A program made the translations under genes and the position numbers. Below, piece after piece: positions 36,710 to 45,600 of a DNA stretch of 64,000 nucleotides. Every line of letters starts with the position of its first letter. The stretch's first letter is position 1. Below the pieces are notes generated by a model that ran no database searches, had not been told where the DNA came from, and saw nothing but the letters and a program-made list of their open reading frames with translations. The DNA is from Polyangia bacterium. Its GTDB lineage: Bacteria > Myxococcota_A > Polyangia > Nannocystales > Nannocystaceae. The stretch spans positions 62,001 to 126,000 of the forward strand of contig JAUIKS010000032.1 in assembly GCA_030430565.1 (NCBI GenBank), in the 5' to 3' direction.

Positions 36710-39410
36710 GGACGTGGTCGCGCGCGGCGAGCCAGGCGACGACCTCTTTATGCTCGCGCGCGTAGACCTCGCCGGAGCGGGCGTACTCGTCCTCCGCGCG
36801 GCGACCGAGCTCGAGCGCGCGGGCTCGCTGCTCGTCGCCGAGCTCCCACAGGACGCGCGCGAGCCCGAAGCGCGTGCGGGCGATCAGGCGGAGCGCGAAG
36901 GGCTGCGCCTCGGCGGTCGCCAGCGCGCGCTCGAGCTGCGGGCGCGCGCCCTCGTAATCACCGAGCGCGTACAGGACCTCGCCGATGCCGCGCTGGGCGA
37001 AGGCGCAGCGCGGGTGGTCGGCGCCGAGGGTCGCGATGTACATCCTCAGCGCGCGCTCGTAGGAGGCGAGCGCCTGCTCATGCCGCCCCATGCTCGAGAG
37101 CACGTCGCCGAGGTTGCTCACCGCGCCCGCGAGCGCCGGGTGCTCGGGCCCGAAGGCCCGCTCGTAGATGTCGATGTTGCGCTCGAAGATGGCGCGCGCG
37201 TCTTCGAAGCGACGCTCGTCCCAGGCGACGTTGCCGAGGTTGTTCAAGAAGTCGGCGTTGCGCGGGTGTTCCGGGCCGAGCGCGGCCTCGCTGATCGCCA
37301 GCGCGCGCTCCTGCAGCCGGCGCGACTCGTCGAAGTCGCCGAGCCGGTGAAACACGCGCCCGAGGTGGAACAGCGGCCGCGTGACGCGGATGTCGTCGGG
37401 GCCGAGGAGGCGGCGGTAGAGCGCGAGCGCGCGCTCGTGATAGCTGCGGGCCGCGTCGTAGTCCTGCATGTGCCAGTGGACATATCCGATGTTGGTGAGC
37501 AGCTCGGCGTGCGCCAACGAGGACGCGCCGACGCGGGCGACGATCGCCTGCCCCCCCGCGCCCCACTCGAGCGCCTCGTCGAGGCGCGCGAGCTCGCCGT
37601 TGATCTCGACCAGGCTGGTCAGCGACTCGAGCTTGCGCCGGTCGTCCCCGACCGACTCCGCGGCCCAGAAGGCGTCGAGCGCGGTGGCGCGGGCCGCCGT
37701 GTACTCGCCGAGCGCGAGCTCGGCGCGCGCGCGGGCGTTGAGCGAGTCGGCCACGAGCGGCGCGTAGCCCAGCTGGCGCGCCTCCTCGCTGAGCTCGCGC
37801 GCGAGCGTCAGACCCGAGCGAAACGCGCCCAGCCGCGCGCGGGCGGAGACCGAGAGCAGCCGGGTCTGCAGCGCGCGCACGGCCGCCGCGTCCTCGGGCG
37901 GGGGCGCGGTCGATGCCGAGCCGCGCAGCGCCTCGAGGTCCTCGCAGCTCGAGAGCGGCGCGAGCTCGAGCGAGAGCTGAACCGCGCGCGAGACCGACTC
38001 CGCGTCGATGGTCGTGAGCGCGCTGGTGAAGGCGTCGAGCTCGTGCAGGAGGCGCTGGAGACACGCCATGCGCAGGTCGAGCATGTGCTCCGACTGCTCG
38101 CCGCGCACGCGGGTCGCCTCGCAGGCGTCGGTGTGCGCGTCGACCCAGCGCTGGCTGTAGCGATCGAGCTGCTCGCGGACGCGGCGGCGCGCGTCGTCCG
38201 CTGAGCGCAGGCCGGTCGCGAGCAGCGCGCGCTCAACCGCGTCGCGGCGCTCGTCGTCCCAGACCCCGGCGAGATGCTCGGCGGCTCCGGTGCAGCGCGC
38301 GCGCTGCTCGGAGAGCTGCCGCTGCATCCGCGACGCGTACAGATAGCCGCCGGCCGTGAACACGCCGGCCGTGATGACGATCAGCAGCCCGAGCCGCCAG
38401 GGCCGCTGGCTACGCCCGCGCAGCCGCTTCAGCAGCGCGTCCATCGAGGGCCAGCGATCGTCGGGATCCGGGCTCAGGCCGCGCAGCAGCGCCTCGCGGA
38501 CGTAGGTGGGCGCGCGCGCGCTGCGGGGCGGGGGGCGGACGCGCCGCTGCGCGATGTTGAGCGTGAGCGCGGCTCGGTCGGCGCCCGCGAACGGCCGCTC
38601 GCCGTACAGCGCCTCGTAGACCACCACGCAGAAGCTGAATTGGTCGCTCTTCGTGCTGACGGGGCGGCGGAGGAGCTGCTCGGGGGACATGTACGCCGGC
38701 GTGCCGATGAGCGCGCCGGCCCGCGTCAGCGGCTTGGCCAGCTCGATCGACTCGACGCTGCGCTCGGGCTCATCCCGTTCATCGCTGACCTCGACGTAGC
38801 TGACCTTGTCGTAGCTGAGCGCGCTGCGCCTCCCGTGCCAGCTCGACGCGCTGGCCGACAGCTCGCCGTCCTCGTCGCGCTCGCCGACGTCGTGCGCGCG
38901 CGCGAGCCCGAAGTCGCTGACCCGCGGCACGCCGTCGGTGCGCACGAGCACGTTGTCTGGCTTAAAGTCGCGGTGGATCAGCCCGGCCGCGTGCGCCGCG
39001 ACGAGACCTCGACCTGCCTGAACGCACACGTCGAGGCGCGCGCGCCAGCGCGGCGCGCCCTCGAGCTTGCGCAGGTGCTCGCCGAGCGTGAGGCCCTCGA
39101 CGAGCTCCATGGCGAGGAAGACCTGGCCGCGGTACTCGCCGACGTCGTAGACCTGCACGACGTTGGGGTGGGACAGCCGGGCCATCGCCTGGGCCTCCCG
39201 CAGCATGCGCGCGCGGCCCTCGCCGGCGCGGCGGTCGTCCTGCTTGAGCAGCTTGATCGCGACGCGGCGATCGAGCTCTTCGTCGTAGGCGGAGTAGACG
39301 ATGCCCATCCCGCCCTCGCCGAGGATCCGCAGCACGACGTAGCGGCCGATCCGGCTCGGCGTCGCGGCCGAGGGCGCCGTCGTCGACGGGCTCGCTCGCG
39401 TCGCGCCCAC
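36690..39410 (-). CDS. Ser/Thr protein kinase with C-terminal TPR domain (906 aa)
   Basis: Hanks-type kinase. The kinase domain spans about 22-310: GEGGMGIVY, Lys53 in AIKLL, HRDFKPDNVL and DFGLAR, with an insertion of about 60 residues (SASASSWHGRRSALSYDKVS and after) before the PAYMSPEQ activation-loop end. A transmembrane helix, LGLLIVITAGVFTAGGYLYA, follows near 350. The C-terminal half is TPR, with clear 42-residue repeats such as NIGYVHWHMQDYDAARSYHE. The start is a GTG at 39410. It resembles the 30760 kinase in layout but has the shorter N-terminus and HRDF instead of HRDL. Confidence 0.92.
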   Translation of the reverse strand: MGATRASPSTTAPSAATPSRIGRYVVLRILGEGGMGIVYSAYDEELDRRVAIKLLKQDDRRAGEGRARMLREAQAMARLSHPNVVQVYDVGEYRGQVFLAMELVEGLTLGEHLRKLEGAPRWRARLDVCVQAGRGLVAAHAAGLIHRDFKPDNVLVRTDGVPRVSDFGLARAHDVGERDEDGELSASASSWHGRRSALSYDKVSYVEVSDERDEPERSVESIELAKPLTRAGALIGTPAYMSPEQLLRRPVSTKSDQFSFCVVVYEALYGERPFAGADRAALTLNIAQRRVRPPPRSARAPTYVREALLRGLSPDPDDRWPSMDALLKRLRGRSQRPWRLGLLIVITAGVFTAGGYLYASRMQRQLSEQRARCTGAAEHLAGVWDDERRDAVERALLATGLRSADDARRRVREQLDRYSQRWVDAHTDACEATRVRGEQSEHMLDLRMACLQRLLHELDAFTSALTTIDAESVSRAVQLSLELAPLSSCEDLEALRGSASTAPPPEDAAAVRALQTRLLSVSARARLGAFRSGLTLARELSEEARQLGYAPLVADSLNARARAELALGEYTAARATALDAFWAAESVGDDRRKLESLTSLVEINGELARLDEALEWGAGGQAIVARVGASSLAHAELLTNIGYVHWHMQDYDAARSYHERALALYRRLLGPDDIRVTRPLFHLGRVFHRLGDFDESRRLQERALAISEAALGPEHPRNADFLNNLGNVAWDERRFEDARAIFERNIDIYERAFGPEHPALAGAVSNLGDVLSSMGRHEQALASYERALRMYIATLGADHPRCAFAQRGIGEVLYALGDYEGARPQLERALATAEAQPFALRLIARTRFGLARVLWELGDEQRARALELGRRAEDEYARSGEVYAREHKEVVAWLAARDHVPRTPAG

Positions 39411-39596
39411 GGCGACTACCGACCCCTCGCGTCGATCGTCGGCGTTTCACCGTCCATGCTCATCACGTATCAATTCCCAGTGTACACCGGCCCGCGGGTG
39501 CATATGGCCTTCGTGACAGGGGCGCGCGGGCGTCCGCGCGCGAGTCGACGCGGCGCCCGCCGGGCGATATCGCCGAGCCCCGCAGGCCCGCGCGGG

Positions 39597-39602
39597 TATA
39601 GT
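39597..39602 (+). promoter_or_regulatory. -10-like TATAGT next to the M48 peptidase start
   Basis: TATAGT lies 7 nt before ATG 39610 in a GC-rich context, and there is no Shine-Dalgarno between them. This is one of the clearest leaderless-type starts in the window. The 199-bp gap upstream, shared with the divergent kinase gene, holds nothing else obvious. Confidence 0.5.
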
Positions 39603-39609
39603 TCCGTGT

Positions 39610-40926
39610 ATGGGCAATGTCTCGCGGGTCACTCGAATCGCCGCTCGCGGCTTCGCGCCGCTGACCTCACCTGGCCTCGGCCTCGGGCTCGGGCTCGTGC
39701 TGGCGGCGCTGTGCGTCGGCGGCGAGGCGCTCGCGGCGGCGCCGGGCTTTGATCCGGCCGTCGCCACGCAGGCGTACCTCGACTCGGTGCCCGCCGAGGC
39801 GCGCGCGCGCTCGGACGCGTACTTCGAGGGCGGCTACTGGCTGCAGCTGTGGAGCTTCCTGCTCACCGCGGCGATCATGATCGGCCTCCTGCGCACGGGC
39901 GCCTCGGCGAGGATCCGCGCGCTCATCGAGCGATATGTCCGCCGGGTCAGCATCATCCCGGGGCTCTACGCGCTGCTGTTTTTGTGGATCAACGCCGCGC
40001 TGCAGCTCGGCTGGAACCTCTACACCGACTACTTCCGCGAGCACGCCTACGGCCTCTCCAACCTCAGCCTGGTCCAGTGGTTCGTCGAGCTGCTCAAGGG
40101 CCTCGCGGTCGGCAGCGTGCTCCTGCCCCTGGTAGCGATGGCGATCTACGCGGTGTTTCGTCGCGCGCCGCGGCGCTGGTGGATGTGGGCGACCGCGGTG
40201 ATGCTGGTATTCACGACGCTGGGCGGCGCGATCGCGCCGGTTTACATCGCGCCGGTGTTCAACACCTACTCTGAGCTCGAGGACGGCCCCGTGCGCCGCT
40301 CGGTCCTGCGGATGGCGAGGGCGAGCGGGGTCAAGACGGACAAGGTGCTCAAGAACGACGCCTCGAGGCAGAGCACGCGGATCAGGGCGAACGTCAGCGG
40401 GATGCTCGGCACCGAGCGCATCACGCTCAACGACAACCTGCTCACGCGCTGCACGCCCGAGGAGGTCGAGGCGGTGATGGGGCACGAGATCGGCCACTAC
40501 GTGCTCAACCACGCCTACGAGTCGATCATCACGATCACGCTGATGCTGATGCTCATGTTCGCGGCGACGCAGTGGGCCTTCGATCGCGCGGTCGCGCGCT
40601 GGGGTGAGCGCTGGGGCGTGCGCGGGATCGCGGATCCGGCCGGTCTGCCGCTGCTGATGCTGATCGTGAGCGCCCTGGGCCTGCTGGCGACGCCGGTGAG
40701 CAACACCATCATCCGCGTCAACGAGGCCGAGGCGGATATCTACGGGCTCAACGCGGCGCGCCAGCCCGAGGGCTTCGCGACCGTCGCGCTCAAGCTCGGC
40801 GAGTACCGCAAGCTCGACCCCTCGCTGGAGGAATTTATCTTCTTCGATCACCCCTCGGGGCGCGCGCGAATCCGCATGGCGATGGAGTGGAAGGCGGCGC
40901 ACATCGCGAAGCACGCGCCCGAGTAG
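39610..40926 (+). CDS. M48-family (Ste24-like) membrane zinc metallopeptidase (438 aa)
   Basis: Integral membrane protease. Several N-terminal helices (GLGLGLVLAALCVGGEALAA, SFLLTAAIMIGLL, GLYALLFLWINAAL and others) precede the zinc site VMGHEIGHYVLNH (HExxH). The third ligand is Glu in NEAEADIYGLN. The layout and PEEVEAVMGHEIGHY wording resemble CAAX prenyl protease 1 (Ste24). In bacteria such enzymes take part in membrane protein quality control. The start follows TATAGT by 7 nt. A short minus-strand gene ends 16 bp downstream. Confidence 0.92.
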   Translation: MGNVSRVTRIAARGFAPLTSPGLGLGLGLVLAALCVGGEALAAAPGFDPAVATQAYLDSVPAEARARSDAYFEGGYWLQLWSFLLTAAIMIGLLRTGASARIRALIERYVRRVSIIPGLYALLFLWINAALQLGWNLYTDYFREHAYGLSNLSLVQWFVELLKGLAVGSVLLPLVAMAIYAVFRRAPRRWWMWATAVMLVFTTLGGAIAPVYIAPVFNTYSELEDGPVRRSVLRMARASGVKTDKVLKNDASRQSTRIRANVSGMLGTERITLNDNLLTRCTPEEVEAVMGHEIGHYVLNHAYESIITITLMLMLMFAATQWAFDRAVARWGERWGVRGIADPAGLPLLMLIVSALGLLATPVSNTIIRVNEAEADIYGLNAARQPEGFATVALKLGEYRKLDPSLEEFIFFDHPSGRARIRMAMEWKAAHIAKHAPE

Positions 40927-40942
40927 CGCCGCGTGACCTGTC

Positions 40943-41455
40943 CTAGCGCTCAGGCAGTCGGTGCGAGCGGCGAGCGGAGGCGCTCGTCGGCGGTGTTGGC
41001 GACCGCGTCAGGTGGACAGGTTGACCCTCGCCACGCGCGGGAGATACCCATGCGAGTAGGGCTCGACTTCGCAAAAACCCAGCGTGGCACTTCTCGCGGG
41101 CCCCTGGGGAGAACTCGAACGAGTAGCGCCCGGCTTCATCAGGCTTGGTACAGGCGACGCGCGCGAGCAATACATGACCCGAGGGAGCCCGCGGGGTCGC
41201 GCAGACTCGCGCGGTCCCTGACGAGTCGCTCACCGCGAGCAGAACGTCACCAGCGACGCGCGCGGGCCTCTCCTCGGGTTGAGCGGGCACCCCGTGCGCA
41301 CGCCGAGCGACGCGCTGACTGGACTCCGCGCGCGAGGCCTCGTCTCGAGCCGGCTCACCTTCGCCCCGGCTCCAAAGGAAGACGATCAGCAACAACACGA
41401 ACAAGCCGAATCCGCCGAGCGCGACGAGGCGGCGAGAATTCGGGGGACGCGACAT
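40943..41455 (-). CDS. Small membrane-anchored hypothetical protein (170 aa)
   Basis: N-terminal anchor RRLVALGGFGLFVLLLIVFL, then an acidic/Arg segment and a periplasmic-looking domain with GDVLLAVSDSSGTARVCATP and LLARVACTKPDEAGRYSFEF, which has a beta-sandwich feel. The last 30 residues (HLTRSPTPPTSASARRSHRL) look noncoding, so a frameshift near the 3' end is possible. Not assigned to a family. Convergent with the M48 peptidase gene. It lies at the edge of the AT-richer CHAT region. Confidence 0.5.
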   Translation of the reverse strand: MSRPPNSRRLVALGGFGLFVLLLIVFLWSRGEGEPARDEASRAESSQRVARRAHGVPAQPEERPARVAGDVLLAVSDSSGTARVCATPRAPSGHVLLARVACTKPDEAGRYSFEFSPGAREKCHAGFLRSRALLAWVSPARGEGQPVHLTRSPTPPTSASARRSHRLPER

Positions 41456-41472
41456 GGGCGGCGCGATTCTAG

Positions 41473-41661
41473 GTGATGCTGCGCGCCGCTTGGGCTCTCG
41501 TCACAATGCTCGCTTGGTCCAGCGAGTCGCTCGCGCATGTCGACGAAGACGTCGTCTCGCCAGCCTCAGACTCGCCAGAATGGACCCCTGAGCTCGGGAA
41601 AACCGATCGTCGTTCCGGAAAGGTCTGTTTCCGGCGGCGTCATGAGCGTTCGAAACGCTAA
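41473..41661 (+). CDS. Possible small secreted protein or 5' gene fragment (62 aa)
   Basis: Opens MMLRAAWALVTMLAWSSESL followed by AHVDEDVVSPAS, a convincing signal peptide with an Ala cleavage site. The C-terminal half turns Arg/Lys-rich (DRRSGKVCFRRRHERSKR) and looks out of frame. A competing 61-codon frame (41537-41722) overlaps it. Either it is a small exported protein or the start of a gene broken by a frameshift, at the border of the CHAT region. Confidence 0.3.
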   Translation: MMLRAAWALVTMLAWSSESLAHVDEDVVSPASDSPEWTPELGKTDRRSGKVCFRRRHERSKR

Positions 41662-41764
41662 CGGCCCGACTGGCGCGTACCGCCCTCCCGCGCGTCCGCG
41701 ATGGCGATTTGCGACGGGTTGACGTCAACGGATCCGGTCGGGGTACAAGGTTGGGGAGGCGGGG

Positions 41765-42232
41765 ATGAAGAAACACGACATTGAGGCCCGTCGCGCCCTG
41801 TTAACGCGCTACGTCCGGAAGATGGAGGATCGGTCTGCCAGCGACCCGAACAACGCGAGCACGCGTAGGATGCTCTTCAATGGGTTGACCAGGCTCGGGA
41901 CCACCGAGATGCAGGCGGGAAATCTCGTGGAAGCGCGCGTTCACTTTCGCCGCGCCCTCGCGCTCGTGGAGGCGCTCACAGAGGCGTTCGAAGTCACCGC
42001 ACTGGCTCGCGTGATCGCCCAGAACCGCGTCGCGGACACGCTGGAGCGACTCGCCACCGTCGCGCTGCGGACCGGCGATCTAGAAGTCGCCCGCGCGCAC
42101 CTCGAGCGCGCGCTCGAGATACGCACAGTGGCGGCGGCGAAGGCCGACAAGCCTTTTCTCAAGCGGAAATTGTCCGCCACGCTCAAGCTCCTCGAGGCGC
42201 TGTCGCGCGAGCGCGCGTCGTCCCCCGGGTGA
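41765..42232 (+). CDS. Small TPR protein (155 aa)
   Basis: Soluble helical protein. Two TPR-like units are visible, MLFNGLTRLGTTEMQAGNLV-EARVHFRRALALVE and RLATVALRTGDLEVARAHLE-RALEIR, preceded by a DRSASDPNNASTRRM lead-in typical of TPR arrays. A good ribosome-binding site (GGGGAGGCGGGG) precedes the ATG, and a TACAAG box lies about 20 bp upstream. It faces the CHAT protease gene with only a broken gene between them. TPR domains often accompany CHAT proteases as target- or partner-binding modules, so it could be a partner; that is inference. Confidence 0.75.
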   Translation: MKKHDIEARRALLTRYVRKMEDRSASDPNNASTRRMLFNGLTRLGTTEMQAGNLVEARVHFRRALALVEALTEAFEVTALARVIAQNRVADTLERLATVALRTGDLEVARAHLERALEIRTVAAAKADKPFLKRKLSATLKLLEALSRERASSPG

Positions 42233-42237
42233 CACGC

Positions 42238-42609
42238 GGTGAGCATCAGCGCGGAGCCGGGCGGCGCTGCGACTGCTGACCTGCGCGTAGAACGGGTCGG
42301 GCCAGTGGCGGCGATCGTTGACGCCCATCGTGAAGGTGAAGGTCGGCGCGGCGTCGTCGGCGGGGACGCGGACCTGATGGAAGGCCTCGCGCGGGCACGC
42401 GCCTGCGGAGCGCGCTGCAGCGTGTGCAGCCGCTCGAGCAGCCGCGTGTCCCAGTCGAAGCGAGACCCCTCGGTGGTGCCGTCGGGGCGGCGCAGCAGAT
42501 ACTCCTGCGGTTCGAGGTGAAAGCCGAAGGGCTCGCCGCTGTTGCGCGCCCGCGTGAGGTCGAGCAGCACGTGGAGCGGACGTGACCTCGTTCTCGACCC
42601 TGCCATCAA
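42238..42609 (-). pseudogene. Frameshifted remnant, CHAT-associated N-terminal-like region
   Basis: The first part (from 42609) reads LHVLLDLTRARNSGEPFGFH and LEPQEYLLRRPDGTTEGSRF. Around 42385-42420 coding character jumps frame to REAFHQVRVPADDAAPTFTF and GVNDRRHWPDPFYAQ, then dissolves at the TPR gene. Both halves have normal codon bias, so one ancestral gene has suffered a frameshift and lost its 3' end. The first half resembles the region that precedes the protease domain in some myxobacterial CHAT proteins (from memory, unverified). Confidence 0.5.
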
Positions 42610-42639
42610 CTGTGCCCTCTCGTCTTCGCCAAATAGACA

Positions 42640-45600
42640 TCAGGGGGGCGATGAGCCGGGCGCGGCGGGCGCGGTGGGCGTGGCGGGTACGCTCGCTTCC
42701 GGCGTCGTGGAAAGCCCGCAGAGATCCTCGACGAATCCCAACCGTGTCTCCGGATATCGATCGGTAACGAGAAGGATGTACTCCTTCTCCGGGGGCGCTG
42801 TAGGCCGCGCGGTCGGAAGAGCGGTCGCTCCGGACCACTGCCTCCCTGTCCCGACAGGTGCAATGTCAATCACGCAGTCAACCTCACCGTCAATATCCTT
42901 CAACCGAATCAACTGCTCGAGCGCCTGTTGATCGCGCGCCCTGAATATCGAATCGTCTTTGACGTTCACGTGGTCGCGCCACTTCTCAGATCTCCAGAGG
43001 TAGTGGACAAGCCACGGCTGCTGTCCATGACCGGTAAACGCGTCTGTGACGCGACCGTGAAGCGGGTCTATGACCCGCTTGACACGACGCGAACTCAGTC
43101 TCTCGACGTTTCCGGGCAACGTGACTGCGCCCGCCTTGCCAAGCACAAAGCCAAGTTCGCTTTCTGGTTTATATAAATAACTTTTAATGCCATCCTTTAT
43201 GTTCATGCCAGCGTTCATTTCAGGGTACAATGTCGGTCTCGATTTCTCGAGAATGAGCGCCTCAGCACTCAGTTTCTCTACTGCGTACCCGAACGTTCTG
43301 GTCCCTGTGTTGATCTTCACACCTGGGTTTTTCCACCACTCTGCGCTCGCCCAATCAAGCTTAATCTCACTGCAAAACGCGCGATTGCCAACACACTCCG
43401 TAAGCGTTACGGGGAGTACGACCGAATCCAGTCGAGCAATCTCATGATCTGTTTCTGTCTCCCTATCTTTTTTAGATAAAATATTGATTGATATTAGCGC
43501 CCAACCCTTGAAAATCTTCACGCCATCTTCGCTGCTGACCGGAGCCGCGTCGATCTCGATCGCCTCGACCCCCGCAAATTCAAAGAGCAGGTCCGAGTTC
43601 TCGCTCCATTTCCAATTAAACGCAGAATTCATCTGCTCGGCACTCTGAGGTTCTGAGCAAACCTCGCGTGGCGCAAGTCCCCGCATCTTGTCGCCGTGTG
43701 ATACGGACACCACCTGCGGCTCGAGCGGAACTCGCGTGGTGTCGCCAAGAATCTGGTTTCGGACCGACGAGACCGGCAAGGAATAAAGATTGTAGCTGGA
43801 GCAAGCCGTTCCCAGTTGCCATTCACTAGGCTCTGCGGTCCTCGTATCCTCGTCTACCGAGGGTCGTCCCTCTGGGGCAAAGTATACGTTACTCGCGGTG
43901 GCGAACATGCCGGAGATCTCCAAATCTTCACTCAGCGCGGGCCAGTTTACGTCGAGATACCGAACGTTCGATCGATGATGTCTAACGCCATCCCTCTCCT
44001 CCTCCTCCTCCCTGGTTACCTCGACTTTAGTCCCGGAGATCGTATAGAATTTTTGGGTTTCCGTCGGCTTCTCACCTTCAGGGCACCCCTCGTCCGGTGA
44101 GAACGCCGCGTACAATCCCTTCCAGCTGCGACTTGATTTAAGCCACTCGCACTTTGGACTCTCGGTGCGCCCGACTTTTACCGCGAAGTCACGGCGCTCC
44201 CAGGGATAAAGGCGATTCCGCTTGTGCCCGGAGGGATGCGGGACCGTGACGATCTTCTTTAATAACTCGTCGTCAACGGCCTCCCATCCAGCAGTCGCGC
44301 GCAGACCCTCATGCCGCTTCTCGGTAATCCATATGGCCTTTTCACCCCGTGACGTCCGCAGCCCGCCGTGGCGGGTCAGCTCAATCACGCGTTTATCGCC
44401 CGCCACGCCAGTTTGGCCGGTCGGCTCCCACTGCTCGTAATCGCGGCGTAATCTGTATATATTGACCGCTTCCCCGCTAGACTCGCTCGGGAGTGTCTTA
44501 TTCTCCCAACGTTTCCCTTGCTTGAATATACATGCCTTGGGTCCATCGCCACCTTCGATGTGAAACGCCCGTCTCTGCCTTCTGTAGTCTTTTTGAAGCG
44601 CTTCTAGATCGCGTTTATCTGTACACCGAACGCGATCGGGCATCGCGTACTCACCGACCGCCCCGCGAAGCAGCTTCGATCTTGTTACTGTATCGCCGTC
44701 GTGTTCGACATCCGGTGCGCTCCAGCAGTCAAAATCCTCTGTAATGCTTGCAACGTCGCTCTTGGCCCGGCGCTCGAGGCGCTCCAGCAACGAGGTGACA
44801 ATTTTACATACGGCTGGCGAGAAGACGACCTCCTTGTCGTCATTACGCCTCTTTCCTCGCAAGTACAGGTTGAGCGGCCGCATATTGTCCAGCCGTTCAC
44901 TCGACTCGTACTGCTGGGCGATCAAGCACCGTCCCTTTGTAAATTGACCCGTCGTCCGCGGCGAACAGGCATCGTCTTCGCGAACCTTGTGGAGATCGTC
45001 TCGAAACTGGCTACCCTCGCCGGCCCAGAACCAGCCCGTACCGCCTTCCTTTAGCCGACACACCTTGTGAGTCGGCCCGATGAAGCTGAGGTTCCAGCCG
45101 TGAGAGTCGATCGCGCTAACCCACCGTCTTTCAAGTGACATCGCCGTCGCGGAGCCCTTCGAAGGGGCCCAGTAGTCGACCGCACCGGCGCTTCGCTTGA
45201 TCAGTAGATCGATGAGACCTGCGTTTTCAAAGTAGGGAGTCACCGCGCCGAGCTTAAAATGCCATGGTTTGGGCAGCGCGTCGCAACTCCAGGTCTCTTT
45301 TCCCAACTCCTTGGAAACTTCGCAATCGTGTCCACATAAAACGCTGAGGAGGGGATCGTGGTGTTTGAGTCGTACCTCGACGAACGTCAGTCCGTCGGTA
45401 AATGGACCCAATTTGTCCGGAGCGCGCTCACTCAGCGCCACGAGGTCGAAAGAGGCGGCCGCGACCACCGCTGGATCCTCGAATCTCGTCCCGCCGGTAT
45501 CACCACTGTACAGATAGCTCGCCGTCGCGCGAATTCCCGTTAGGCTCCCGGAGTCAATAAACATCGTCTCGAAGTCGTTGTTTGTTACGAACGTTCTCAA

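Noticed and set aside
42630-42640. Further copy of the GACAT operator
   Set aside because: Only the right half (CAAATAGACAT) is present, the left arm is absent, and it overlaps the CHAT gene stop codon.
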